Source: Phycisphaerales bacterium (GTDB taxonomy: Bacteria > Planctomycetota > Phycisphaerae > Phycisphaerales > UBA1924). Taken from it: 64,000 bases of DNA. The position numbers and the translations under genes are program-made. Each line of letters starts with the position of its first letter. Position 1 is the stretch's first letter. The notes beneath the pieces are model-generated. The model searched no databases. It was given only the letters and a program-made list of their open reading frames with translations, and was not told where the DNA came from. Shown piece by piece: positions 56,888-64,000 of this stretch. The stretch spans positions 1 through 64,000 of the forward strand of contig JAJVHS010000052.1 of the NCBI GenBank assembly GCA_022072615.1, written 5' to 3'.

Positions 56888-58390
56888 GTGAATCGTACGA
56901 ACGCTCGGGGCGTGCTCGGCCTGATTGGGGCCATGGCGGTCGTCTTTGGGTCGGGTTGCGCGACCCCGGCGAGGCCCGAGCTGTCGCACCTGACCGATCA
57001 GGCCGTTCCCGAGCCGTACAACGGCGAGTACGTCGCGACCTTTCACACCCGATGGTTCGGCCCGGTGTACGCCAGGCTCACCGCGCAGCGCACCGGCGAC
57101 GGCTTCAAGGCGAACACGGCGCCGGGGGTCGCATGGTCGCTGGTGGGCGGCGTCGAGCAGGTGCTGGGCCAGGTGTTCGCTCCGTTCCTGTTCCCTAGCG
57201 GGATGCTGCTGGTCTGGACCTCGGAGGACCCCGAAGCCAAGGCCGGCGCGCCGGCGGAGGGTTGGATCGGTCCGGCGACGATCGATCCGTGGCGGCTTCC
57301 GACCACCATGAGCCGTCCCGAAGGCCCGGTCGTGATCCGCTACCGGGACGGCCGAGCCCTGGGGGTGATGACGCTCGCGCGACCCGCGGCGCAGCCGCTG
57401 CCGCGCACGGACTATTCGCTGCTCAATCAGCGGCTGGGCGACATCATGCGAGCGTCCTACTACGACCCCGACGCGCTCGACGCTGCCGCGATGAAATCCT
57501 TCCTGACCGACATCAGGGCCGCTGAGCCGGCCGTGCGCGATGACCTGACGTACCTCGCCTCGCTCGCGCTCGCGTGGCGGAAGCACTCGGGTGTCGCGAT
57601 GCCGCTGCCTTCGCGCCGGCAGGAGGCGCTGAGCCGCGAACTGCTGTCGGCCGTGCAGAACCCCGTGGAATCGCTCTCGGCCAAGGTGAGCGAGAAATCG
57701 CGCATCGCCACGATCGACGCGGTCGTGTTCGAGGACGCCCAGGCGGTCGACCGCGTGATGGAGCAGTTGATCTCGCAGGACCCCGCCGGGATCCTGCTGG
57801 ACCTTCGCAACTGCACCGGCCTGGACCTCTCGGCGCTGCGACTGGTCTCGTGGCTGGTGCGCGAACCGGTTGACGCGGGCATGTTCGTGGCGGGTTCGAA
57901 GCGAGCGCTGGTGAAGTCCGGGGATGCCGACCGGATCGAGGCCGAAGCGGTGGCGATCGACGGCCCGGCGCGGGTCGCCAGCGCGACCAGCACGCTGGAA
58001 CGCGAGGGCTCGGTGTTGCTGTCGGTGCATCCGGCCGACCGGGTGTACGCCGGGCCGGTGGTCGTGCTGACCTCGTCCAGAACCCGTTCGACCGGCGAGT
58101 TGCTGGCCTGGCTGCTCCAATCGACCGGACGGGCCCGGGTTGTCGGCGAGAAGACGGCCCAGCGCCCCCGGCTGTCGCGCGAGCACGATCTTGGCCAGGG
58201 GTTTGTCGTCCGCATCGACGAGTTCGACTGGGTGCCACCGCTCGAGGCATCAGGGGGGAAGGCGGATCCGGCGGTCGTCCCGGATGTCGCCGCGTCGCGT
58301 CAACGGGCGCCGGCTCGGGGATCCCGCCTGCTGGCCGACCTCATCGCCGAAGGCGACGCCGGGCAGGCACGCCCGGGCACGAAAAAGTAG
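56888..58390 (+). CDS. S41-like (tail-specific protease family) lipoprotein
   Basis: 500 residues from a GTG at 56888; an upstream TTG is possible. The lipobox VFGSGC gives a lipidated Cys near residue 24. The C-terminal part resembles S41 peptidases: GILLDLRNCTGLDLSALRLV near 297, then GPVVVLTSSRTRSTGELLAW with the Ser at the nucleophile position, VVGEKTAQ and VRIDEFDW. The Lys of the Ser-Lys dyad is not obvious, and the substitution around the Ser is unusual, so activity is uncertain. Function unknown; envelope location likely. Confidence 0.65.
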   Translation: MNRTNARGVLGLIGAMAVVFGSGCATPARPELSHLTDQAVPEPYNGEYVATFHTRWFGPVYARLTAQRTGDGFKANTAPGVAWSLVGGVEQVLGQVFAPFLFPSGMLLVWTSEDPEAKAGAPAEGWIGPATIDPWRLPTTMSRPEGPVVIRYRDGRALGVMTLARPAAQPLPRTDYSLLNQRLGDIMRASYYDPDALDAAAMKSFLTDIRAAEPAVRDDLTYLASLALAWRKHSGVAMPLPSRRQEALSRELLSAVQNPVESLSAKVSEKSRIATIDAVVFEDAQAVDRVMEQLISQDPAGILLDLRNCTGLDLSALRLVSWLVREPVDAGMFVAGSKRALVKSGDADRIEAEAVAIDGPARVASATSTLEREGSVLLSVHPADRVYAGPVVVLTSSRTRSTGELLAWLLQSTGRARVVGEKTAQRPRLSREHDLGQGFVVRIDEFDWVPPLEASGGKADPAVVPDVAASRQRAPARGSRLLADLIAEGDAGQARPGTKK

Positions 58391-58539
58391 AATCCACGGG
58401 TGTTTGGTGCATCTGGTCGGGCCGGCGGTGCATACGTGGGGTTATTGGGCCGTGGGGAGCGCCGCCGCGAGTTGCGGTACCATCCTCACGCCGCTGGTTC
58501 GGCCCATTTCCGGGGCATTCTCCTTGGCACAGGTCTGCA

Positions 58540-59202
58540 ATGTCCATGCCTCCTGAGGACATTCATCCTCCGAACACCCCCGCCCGGGGTGCCACGCTCG
58601 GGGCCGCAAGCGGGCCTCCCTCCGCCAGGTTGACGGGCGAGGAGTTCGCCCGCCGGTACCGGGAGTCGTGGCGGGTTCTCTGGTGCATCGCGGCGGGCGA
58701 GACGGGCGACCGGTCCGCCGCGGACGATATTGTGCAGCAGGCGGCGCTCGTCGCCCTGGCTCGGCTCGCTGACTTCGATCCGTCAACCAGCTTCCTTGCA
58801 TGGATGGCCCAGATCGTGCGTTACACCGCCAAGAACGAGAGCCAGAAGACCCGCCGGCGCAGGACGTCCGCCACGGACCCTGCGTCGATGGATTCGACGG
58901 CCCCCGGGCGGAAGACCGACGACGAACCGGCCCCGCCCATCAGCCGCTTCGGCCACCTGGTGCCGGGCCAGAATTCGTTCGACGACCGCTTGATGAAGGC
59001 CCTGGAAACACTCGATACTGTCGCTCGGTCGTGCCTGCTGATGCGCGTCGTGCTCGACACGCCGTACAAGGAGATTTCGCTCATCCTCGGAATCCCGCAG
59101 GGCACCGCCATGAGCCACGTCGACCGAGCCAGGCGAGCGCTGCGGACCCACCTCACGGCCGGGAGCGCCGGGCAAGCCCGCCCGGGAGGAGGTCACTCAT
59201 GA
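58540..59202 (+). CDS. ECF-type RNA polymerase sigma factor
   Basis: 220 residues. Region 2 (YRESWRVLWCIAAGETGDRS then DDIVQQAALVALARL) and region 4 (LDTVARSCLLMRVVLDTPYK, then ISLILGIPQGTAMSHVDRAR) are clear, separated by a disordered linker. It belongs to the planctomycete ECF groups with large linkers. The ATG of the next gene overlaps its stop (ATGA), the usual sigma/anti-sigma arrangement. Target promoters unknown. Confidence 0.9.
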   Translation: MSMPPEDIHPPNTPARGATLGAASGPPSARLTGEEFARRYRESWRVLWCIAAGETGDRSAADDIVQQAALVALARLADFDPSTSFLAWMAQIVRYTAKNESQKTRRRRTSATDPASMDSTAPGRKTDDEPAPPISRFGHLVPGQNSFDDRLMKALETLDTVARSCLLMRVVLDTPYKEISLILGIPQGTAMSHVDRARRALRTHLTAGSAGQARPGGGHS

Positions 59203-60065
59203 CGCTGCCTCCCGAAGAACTTGCCCAGATGCTCGACGCGTACCTCGACGGGCGTCTCAACGAGGAACAGTCCCGTCGTCTGGAAGCCCTGGCCGCGCAG
59301 GACCCCGCGCTGGCCGCCGAGCTCGAGGCGGCGACGGCCGCGGACCAGTCGATCAGGCGGCTGTTTGCGCCCCCCGAACCGGCCGCGCTCACGCCCGAAC
59401 ACCAGGCATTCACCGCGCCGGCGCCGATCGTCTTCCCCGGCCACGCGGGTTCGGCGCATTCAGCGCCGACCATTCCGGCCCAGGCTCCGCTCGCGGCGGG
59501 AAGCACGGCGCGCCCGGATCAATCGGGGACCGGCACGAAGACCAGGTCGCGCACGCCGCTGTGGCTGGCGATCGCGGCGGTGCTCGTCATCGCCGTCGGC
59601 GGGGCGATCTACTTCAACCTGTCCTCGCCGCCGGAATCATCCGGTCGCCAGCCCAAGGCCGCGCTCACGCCGTCCCAGCTCTACGCGAACCTGATGGCCA
59701 AGAAGTTCCGGCCGGCGTTCGTCTGCGAGAACGACGAACAGTTCGCCAAGTTCCTGGGCGATCGTTTCGGGTCGGGCGCGGTGCTCGCGCAGGCGCCGAC
59801 GGTCGAGATCCTCGGATGGGACTACGCCGACGGCATGATCGGCGAGGCGACGGCGGTCATCATGACGAAGGTCGACGACCAGCCCGTCGTGCTGGTGGTG
59901 GATGAGAAGAAGTACGACCGCACCCTCGAACCGCCCGCGGGCGGGCTCAAGATGTTCCGCGACGTGTGCAACGGCCTGGTGTTCTACGAGATCACCCCGC
60001 TCGCCGAGCCGCGGCTGCTCCAGCTCCTCAAGGCCGCCCCGCCGCTGGTCCTGCGCACCGACTGA
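59199..60065 (+). CDS. anti-sigma factor, single-pass membrane protein
   Basis: 288 residues. N-terminal helical domain (about 5-50, PEELAQMLDAYLDGRLNEEQ) fits an anti-sigma domain without zinc ligands; a Pro-rich linker leads to a membrane segment (about 122-142, PLWLAIAAVLVIAVGGAIYF) and a periplasmic domain (about 160-288) that may sense a signal. The start overlaps the sigma stop by 4 bases after GGAGGTCACTC. Likely inhibits the preceding ECF sigma factor. Confidence 0.8.
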   Translation: MTLPPEELAQMLDAYLDGRLNEEQSRRLEALAAQDPALAAELEAATAADQSIRRLFAPPEPAALTPEHQAFTAPAPIVFPGHAGSAHSAPTIPAQAPLAAGSTARPDQSGTGTKTRSRTPLWLAIAAVLVIAVGGAIYFNLSSPPESSGRQPKAALTPSQLYANLMAKKFRPAFVCENDEQFAKFLGDRFGSGAVLAQAPTVEILGWDYADGMIGEATAVIMTKVDDQPVVLVVDEKKYDRTLEPPAGGLKMFRDVCNGLVFYEITPLAEPRLLQLLKAAPPLVLRTD

Positions 60066-60139
60066 ACGGGCCTTGCGATCCGTACCATGTGGCCTCTGGT
60101 CGCCGGCACCGGTCCGAGCGGCGCGGGAAGGAGGTCGGC

Positions 60140-61540
60140 GTGCGGATCACGTTTTGGGGCGCGGCGGGCGAGGTGACCGGGTCGTGCTACCTGGTCGAGA
60201 CCGACAAGGCCCGGGTGATGGTCGACTGCGGCATTCACCAGGGCTACCCGGAGGCCGAGGCCCGGAACCGCCGCGTTCCGTGGAAGCGCGATCTGCGGCT
60301 CGACGCGGTCGTGCTCACGCACGCGCACCTGGATCACAGCGGACGCCTGCCCCTGATCAACCGACTTCCGGGCGAATGGCGGACGTTCGCGACGCCGGCG
60401 ACCGCCGCCCTGACCGACATCCTGCTCGAGGACTCCGCCCGCCTCCAGGAGCAGGACACGATGCTCGCCAACCGCCGCCGAGCCCGGGCCGGAAAGCCGC
60501 TGCTGACGCCGCTCTACACGCCGCGCGACGCCGCGGAATCGCTCTCGCGGCTCAAGTCGGTCGCGTACCAGACCCCGACGCAGATCGCGCCGGGCATCAC
60601 CATCCGCTTCGTCGATGCCGGGCACATCCTCGGGTCCACGAGCGTCGAGATGATCGCCGAGGACGCGGGCCGCACGCGCACCATCGCGTTCAGCGCTGAC
60701 ATCGGCGTGCCCGGGTCGCCGCTGCTCGCCGATCCAACGCCGCTCGATCGAGCCGACGTCGTCATGCTCGAATCCACCTACGGCGACCGCGACCACCGGC
60801 CGATGGAGCAGACCCTCGACGAGCTGACGGCGATCCTCCGCGAAGCCGAGCGCGACGGCGAGAAGGTCCTGATCCCCGCGTTCGCGGTCGGCCGGACGCA
60901 GAACCTGATCTACCACATGGCCCAGCTCCACCGCGAGGGCCGGATCAACAACCTGCCGGTGTACATCGACAGCCCGATGGCGATCGCCGCGACGCGGCTG
61001 TACCTCGACCACGTCGACATTCTTGATGCCGATGCCCGCCGGCTGGCCGAGTACAAGAGCTCCCTTCTCAGGTTCCCGACCCTGCGGTATTCGCAGAGCG
61101 CCGACGATTCGCGGAGACTCAACGACCTCCGCGGGGCGGCGGTGATCATCGCGGGGTCGGGGATGTGCAACGGCGGGCGGATCGTCCACCACCTGCGGCA
61201 CAACCTGTGGAAGCCGGGTGTTCACGTCGTGTTCACCGGATTCCAGGGCCAGGGCACGCTCGGACGCGAGCTTGTGCAGCGCCCGTCGAGTGTCCGGATC
61301 TTTGGCGAGACGGTCGCGGTCAAGGCCCGGATCCACACGCTGGGCGGGCTTTCGGCCCACGGGGGGCAATCGACGCTGGTGGATTGGGCGAGCCACCTGG
61401 TCGGCCCGGGCAAGCCCACGCCGCGGTTCTTCCTGACGCACGGCGAAGACGGCCCGCGCGCGGCGCTGGCGGGCGTGCTCCGCAACCGGCTGAAGATCGA
61501 AGCGGAGCGGCCGGTGCTCGGTCAGACGGTGGACGTGTAA
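60140..61540 (+). CDS. MBL-fold beta-CASP ribonuclease / exonuclease-like protein
   Basis: 466 residues. The GTG at 60140 is chosen for AAGGAGGT 6 bases upstream. The metallo-beta-lactamase motif LTHAHLDHSG (near 62), the Asp motif SADIG, and the beta-CASP motifs (ESTYGDRDH near 212, SPMAIAATRLY near 280, AGSGMCNGGR near 337 and GGLSAHG near 401) are all present. Family members (Ysh1/CPSF73-like) cut or degrade RNA. Bacterial forms are often unassigned. It follows the sigma/anti-sigma pair by 74 bp. Confidence 0.92.
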   Translation: MRITFWGAAGEVTGSCYLVETDKARVMVDCGIHQGYPEAEARNRRVPWKRDLRLDAVVLTHAHLDHSGRLPLINRLPGEWRTFATPATAALTDILLEDSARLQEQDTMLANRRRARAGKPLLTPLYTPRDAAESLSRLKSVAYQTPTQIAPGITIRFVDAGHILGSTSVEMIAEDAGRTRTIAFSADIGVPGSPLLADPTPLDRADVVMLESTYGDRDHRPMEQTLDELTAILREAERDGEKVLIPAFAVGRTQNLIYHMAQLHREGRINNLPVYIDSPMAIAATRLYLDHVDILDADARRLAEYKSSLLRFPTLRYSQSADDSRRLNDLRGAAVIIAGSGMCNGGRIVHHLRHNLWKPGVHVVFTGFQGQGTLGRELVQRPSSVRIFGETVAVKARIHTLGGLSAHGGQSTLVDWASHLVGPGKPTPRFFLTHGEDGPRAALAGVLRNRLKIEAERPVLGQTVDV

Positions 61541-61656
61541 ATAACAGTCTTGATGATGCGAATATGTGTTGATAGCATCCTCGCGGTTTGCCGCGGGTCT
61601 GGGAGCCGCACGCGCGAGGGCGCCTGCGCCGGTCGCCGCGGCGAGGGAGCTTCATC

Positions 61657-62826
61657 ATGTGCCTTCGGTGGATGATCGTCGCGTCGAGCCTCGTGCTCGT
61701 GAACGCCGCGGGGTCGGGCTCGCCGGCCCTGGGAGCGGCGGCTCTCCAGCCGGCGTCGACGGCGCCGATATCGCCCGATGCGCTCGACACGCTGCTGGGG
61801 CCGATCGCGCTGTACCCCGATCCGCTGATCCTGCAGATCATCCAGTGCTCGCAGAGCCCCTTCGAGGTGAAGCAGGTCTCTGAGTGGTTGACGCAGAACT
61901 CGACGCTCAAGGGCACGGCGCTCCAGGACGCGGCCTCGAAGCAGGGCTTTGACGCGAGCTTCGTCGCGCTGGTGCTGTTCCCGCAGGTCGTGCACATGAT
62001 GGCGGATCAGCCCGATTGGACGCGACGGGTCGGCGAGGCGTTCGCGAATGACAAGAACGCGGTCTTCGCCTCGATCCAGCGTCTGCGCACGCAGGCGCAG
62101 GTGATGGGGAACCTGCAGTCCAACCAGCAGCAGAACGTGCAGACGGTGTCGACGTCGACCGGCCAGCAGGTGATCGTCGTCCAGCCCGCCAACCCGCAGG
62201 TGGTGTACGTCCCGCAGTACAACCCGCAGGTGGTGTACACCCAGCCGGCGCCGACGACCGTCGTGCAGGACAACTCGGGCACCGCGGCCGCCGCAGGCCT
62301 GGTGGGCTTTGCCGCGGGCGTCATCGTCGGGGCCGCCGCCGATAACGATAACGATCATTACTACTACGCGTGCGGGGGCTGGGGCTACCACGGCGCGGCG
62401 CTGTGCAGCGAGGGCTGGGACAGCTACTACCAGAACCGCCAGAACATGGCGGGCCAGCGCGGCGACAACCAGCAGCAGCGCCAGGAATGGTCCTCGCAGA
62501 ACCAGCAGCAGCGCCAGGAGTGGGCGGCGCAGAACCAGCAGCAGTGGGCCGCGTCGTCGGCGCAGAACCAGTACGCCCGTTCCCAGTCCGCGTCCGCGAT
62601 GGAGAACACCGCCCAGTCGCGGGGGTACTTCCAGGACCGGTCCGAGAGCACCGCGTCTCAGAACAGCGCGTTCTCGAACTACCAGCGCGGCGACAGCGAA
62701 CGAGCATCGAGTGAGCGCGGGTACGGCAGCCTGAACAGCAGCGGATCGGGCGGCGAGAACCGCGGCGGCGGCGAAGGCCGAAGCTGGAGCGGTGGTGGAA
62801 GTCGCGGCGGCGGGCGGCGCCGGTGA
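61657..62826 (+). CDS. DUF3300 protein
   Basis: 389 residues from the ATG at 61657 (GAGGGAG upstream). Signal peptide, then the DUF3300 core (LLGPIALYPDPLILQIIQCS near 47, then DWTRRVGEAFANDKNAVFAS) and a Gln/Asn/Ser-rich C-terminal tail with repeated QQQRQEW units. The function of DUF3300 is not established. It nearly always stands next to DUF2950, as here. Confidence 0.88.
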   Translation: MCLRWMIVASSLVLVNAAGSGSPALGAAALQPASTAPISPDALDTLLGPIALYPDPLILQIIQCSQSPFEVKQVSEWLTQNSTLKGTALQDAASKQGFDASFVALVLFPQVVHMMADQPDWTRRVGEAFANDKNAVFASIQRLRTQAQVMGNLQSNQQQNVQTVSTSTGQQVIVVQPANPQVVYVPQYNPQVVYTQPAPTTVVQDNSGTAAAAGLVGFAAGVIVGAAADNDNDHYYYACGGWGYHGAALCSEGWDSYYQNRQNMAGQRGDNQQQRQEWSSQNQQQRQEWAAQNQQQWAASSAQNQYARSQSASAMENTAQSRGYFQDRSESTASQNSAFSNYQRGDSERASSERGYGSLNSSGSGGENRGGGEGRSWSGGGSRGGGRRR

Positions 62827-62840
62827 TGCACAAGACACGG

Positions 62841-62866
62841 CCCGTCGCTCGACGCGAGCGACCGGG
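62841..62866 (+). promoter_or_regulatory. hairpin between DUF3300 and DUF2950 genes
   Basis: GTCGCTCG / CGAGCGAC arms with a 3-base loop, extended by CCC / GGG with one bulge, 14 bp after the DUF3300 stop. No T run follows, so it is more likely an mRNA-stabilising or processing hairpin than a terminator. Confidence 0.5.
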
Positions 62867-62883
62867 CTTCAGGGAGCCATGTG

Positions 62884-63834
62884 ATGGATGCTCGTCCTCT
62901 GCGGCGCGGGTGGAAGGTGTGGATCCTGGGCGCGGTTGCCGCCGTCATTTCGGGGTGCGTCGCCACCAACTCCCCGGACTATGAGAACCAGCGGACGTTC
63001 ACCAGCCCCGACGAAGCGGTCCATGCGCTGGCCGAGGCCGCCCAGGCCGGCGACACCGGCACCCTCACATCGATCTTCGGTACGCAGGCCGACGCGATCC
63101 TCTCCTCGGGCGATGCCGTCGCCGATCTCCGCAACCGGGAAACATTCTCGGTGGCGATGAACGACCGCTGGTCGCTCCGTCGCATCGATTCGGAGACGCG
63201 CGAGCTGCTCATCGGCCACGACGAATGGCCCTTCCCGGTCCCGGTCGTGAAGGATGCCCGGGGCTGGTGGTTCAACACGCTCGCGGGGCGCGACGAGGTG
63301 CTGGCGCGGCGCATCGGCCGCAACGAGCTGGCGGCCATCGGCGCGCTGCACACGTACGTCGAGGCGCAGCACGAGTACGCGGCCCAGCCGCATGACGGTC
63401 TGCCCGCCGGCGTCTACGCGCAGCAGTTCCGCAGCGATCCGGGCCGTCACAACGGCCTGTTCTGGGAGACCTCGCCGGGCCAGCCGCCCAGCCCGCTCGC
63501 CACGTTTGCCGCGTCCGCGCAGAAGCAGGGGTACGCGGGCGGGTCGGCGTCGGCGCCGGGCCCGCGCACGTACCACGGGCACAACTTCCGCATCCTGACG
63601 CGCCAGGGCGCCGCGGCGCCAGGGGGCGCCAGGGACTACATCTCCAGCGGCGCCATGACCGGCGGCTTCGCGTTGGTCGCGTGGCCCGTCACCTACCGCA
63701 ATACCGGCGTGATGACGTTCATGGTGGGCCCGGATGGGACGGTCTACGAAAAGGACCTCGGTCCCCAGACGGCCGCGGCCGCGGCGGCGATCGCGGAGTT
63801 CAACCCCGGTGAGGGGTGGATCAAGTCGCCCTGA
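62884..63834 (+). CDS. DUF2950 lipoprotein
   Basis: 316 residues from the ATG at 62884 (GGGAG upstream; a GTG at 62881 is in frame). The lipobox AVISGC suggests lipidation near residue 24. DUF2950 blocks include FTSPDEAVHALAEAAQAGD near 38, WWFNTLAGRDEVLARRIGRN near 127 and AWPVTYRNTGVMTFMVG near 259. The DUF3300/DUF2950 pair is common and its role is unknown; a shared envelope process is likely. Confidence 0.9.
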   Translation: MDARPLRRGWKVWILGAVAAVISGCVATNSPDYENQRTFTSPDEAVHALAEAAQAGDTGTLTSIFGTQADAILSSGDAVADLRNRETFSVAMNDRWSLRRIDSETRELLIGHDEWPFPVPVVKDARGWWFNTLAGRDEVLARRIGRNELAAIGALHTYVEAQHEYAAQPHDGLPAGVYAQQFRSDPGRHNGLFWETSPGQPPSPLATFAASAQKQGYAGGSASAPGPRTYHGHNFRILTRQGAAAPGGARDYISSGAMTGGFALVAWPVTYRNTGVMTFMVGPDGTVYEKDLGPQTAAAAAAIAEFNPGEGWIKSP

Positions 63835-63861
63835 GCTTCCGCCGGCGCATCGCGATCGCGG

Positions 63862-64000
63862 TCATTGACCGCCGGGGTGTTGTACAGCGGCCTGATCCAT
63901 GCCCGCGTCGGCGGCGATGTAACCGGGTGGCGTGTGGGTCCAGGGGTCGCCGGTGAGCGCCTGCTGGTAACCGACATCAAAGAGCGCCGACATGTACACC
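63862..64000 (-). CDS. C-terminal end of an unidentified protein (runs off right edge)
   Basis: The minus strand is open from the window edge to TGA at 63864-63862. The visible 45 residues end YMSALFDVGYQQALTGDPW, then THTPPGYIAADAGMDQAAVQ and HPGGQ. No family can be named from this piece. It converges on the DUF2950 gene. Confidence 0.5.
   Translation of the reverse strand, partial: VYMSALFDVGYQQALTGDPWTHTPPGYIAADAGMDQAAVQHPGGQ

Overview
The window looks like about 64 kb of chromosome from a GC-rich planctomycete, most likely a member of the Phycisphaerae. The signs are a Ser/Thr kinase fused to TPR repeats, secreted proteins ending in GC-type dockerin repeats or in a VPAPG...RRRR sorting tail, many TPR lipoproteins, and a reduced rplK-rplA-rplJ-rplL-rpoB-rpoC cluster. 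This assignment is inference from gene content; no 16S gene is present.

Layout. (1) 1-1072: start of an RHS/YD-repeat protein that runs off the left edge. (2) 1553-7403: a tightly coupled type II secretion/pilus-assembly operon (secretin domain, GspE ATPase, GspC/PilP-like, GspL-like, GspM-like, TPR lipoprotein). Its first gene looks like a hybrid secretin without the usual N-domains. (3) 7495-21590: an accessory island of lower and uneven GC. It holds a solitary OLD-family nuclease, two decayed transposases, a small conserved protein and a long minus-strand nucleotide-metabolism operon. It also holds a HARE-HTH protein, half of a tRNA-Thr, RAYT transposase remnants and many REP-like hairpins around two small foreign genes. 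(4) 21597-37036: secreted, lipoprotein and signalling genes (GH55-like beta-helix protein, MA-clan peptidase, DUF421 pair, lectin plus glucose-dehydrogenase plus dockerin protein, AlkD, kinase-TPR). (5) 37444-48439: the ribosomal protein/RNA polymerase cluster. (6) 48570-64000: FkbM methyltransferase, trypsin-TPR protease, a group of PAPG-CTERM and dockerin surface proteins, MsrA, an S41-like lipoprotein, an ECF sigma/anti-sigma pair, a beta-CASP nuclease and a DUF3300/DUF2950 pair.

The most interesting locus is the minus-strand set from 17337 down to 11239. A membrane-anchored dUTPase/dCTP-deaminase-fold protein without the deaminase catalytic Glu is followed by seven overlapping genes: acyl-carrier-like protein, XRE repressor, ImmA/IrrE metallopeptidase, a divergent thymidylate-synthase-fold protein, a dTMP-kinase-like P-loop kinase, a protein of the 5-hmdU DNA kinase helical-domain/thymine-pyrophosphorylase-like family, and a second thymidylate-synthase homologue. 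Relatives of the last four are known from thymidine hypermodification in phage DNA. Here they sit in a bacterial chromosome under XRE/ImmA-type control with no phage structural genes, next to a HARE-HTH gene of a family proposed to read modified DNA. I propose, as inference, a chromosomal thymidine-modification or nucleotide-based defence system.
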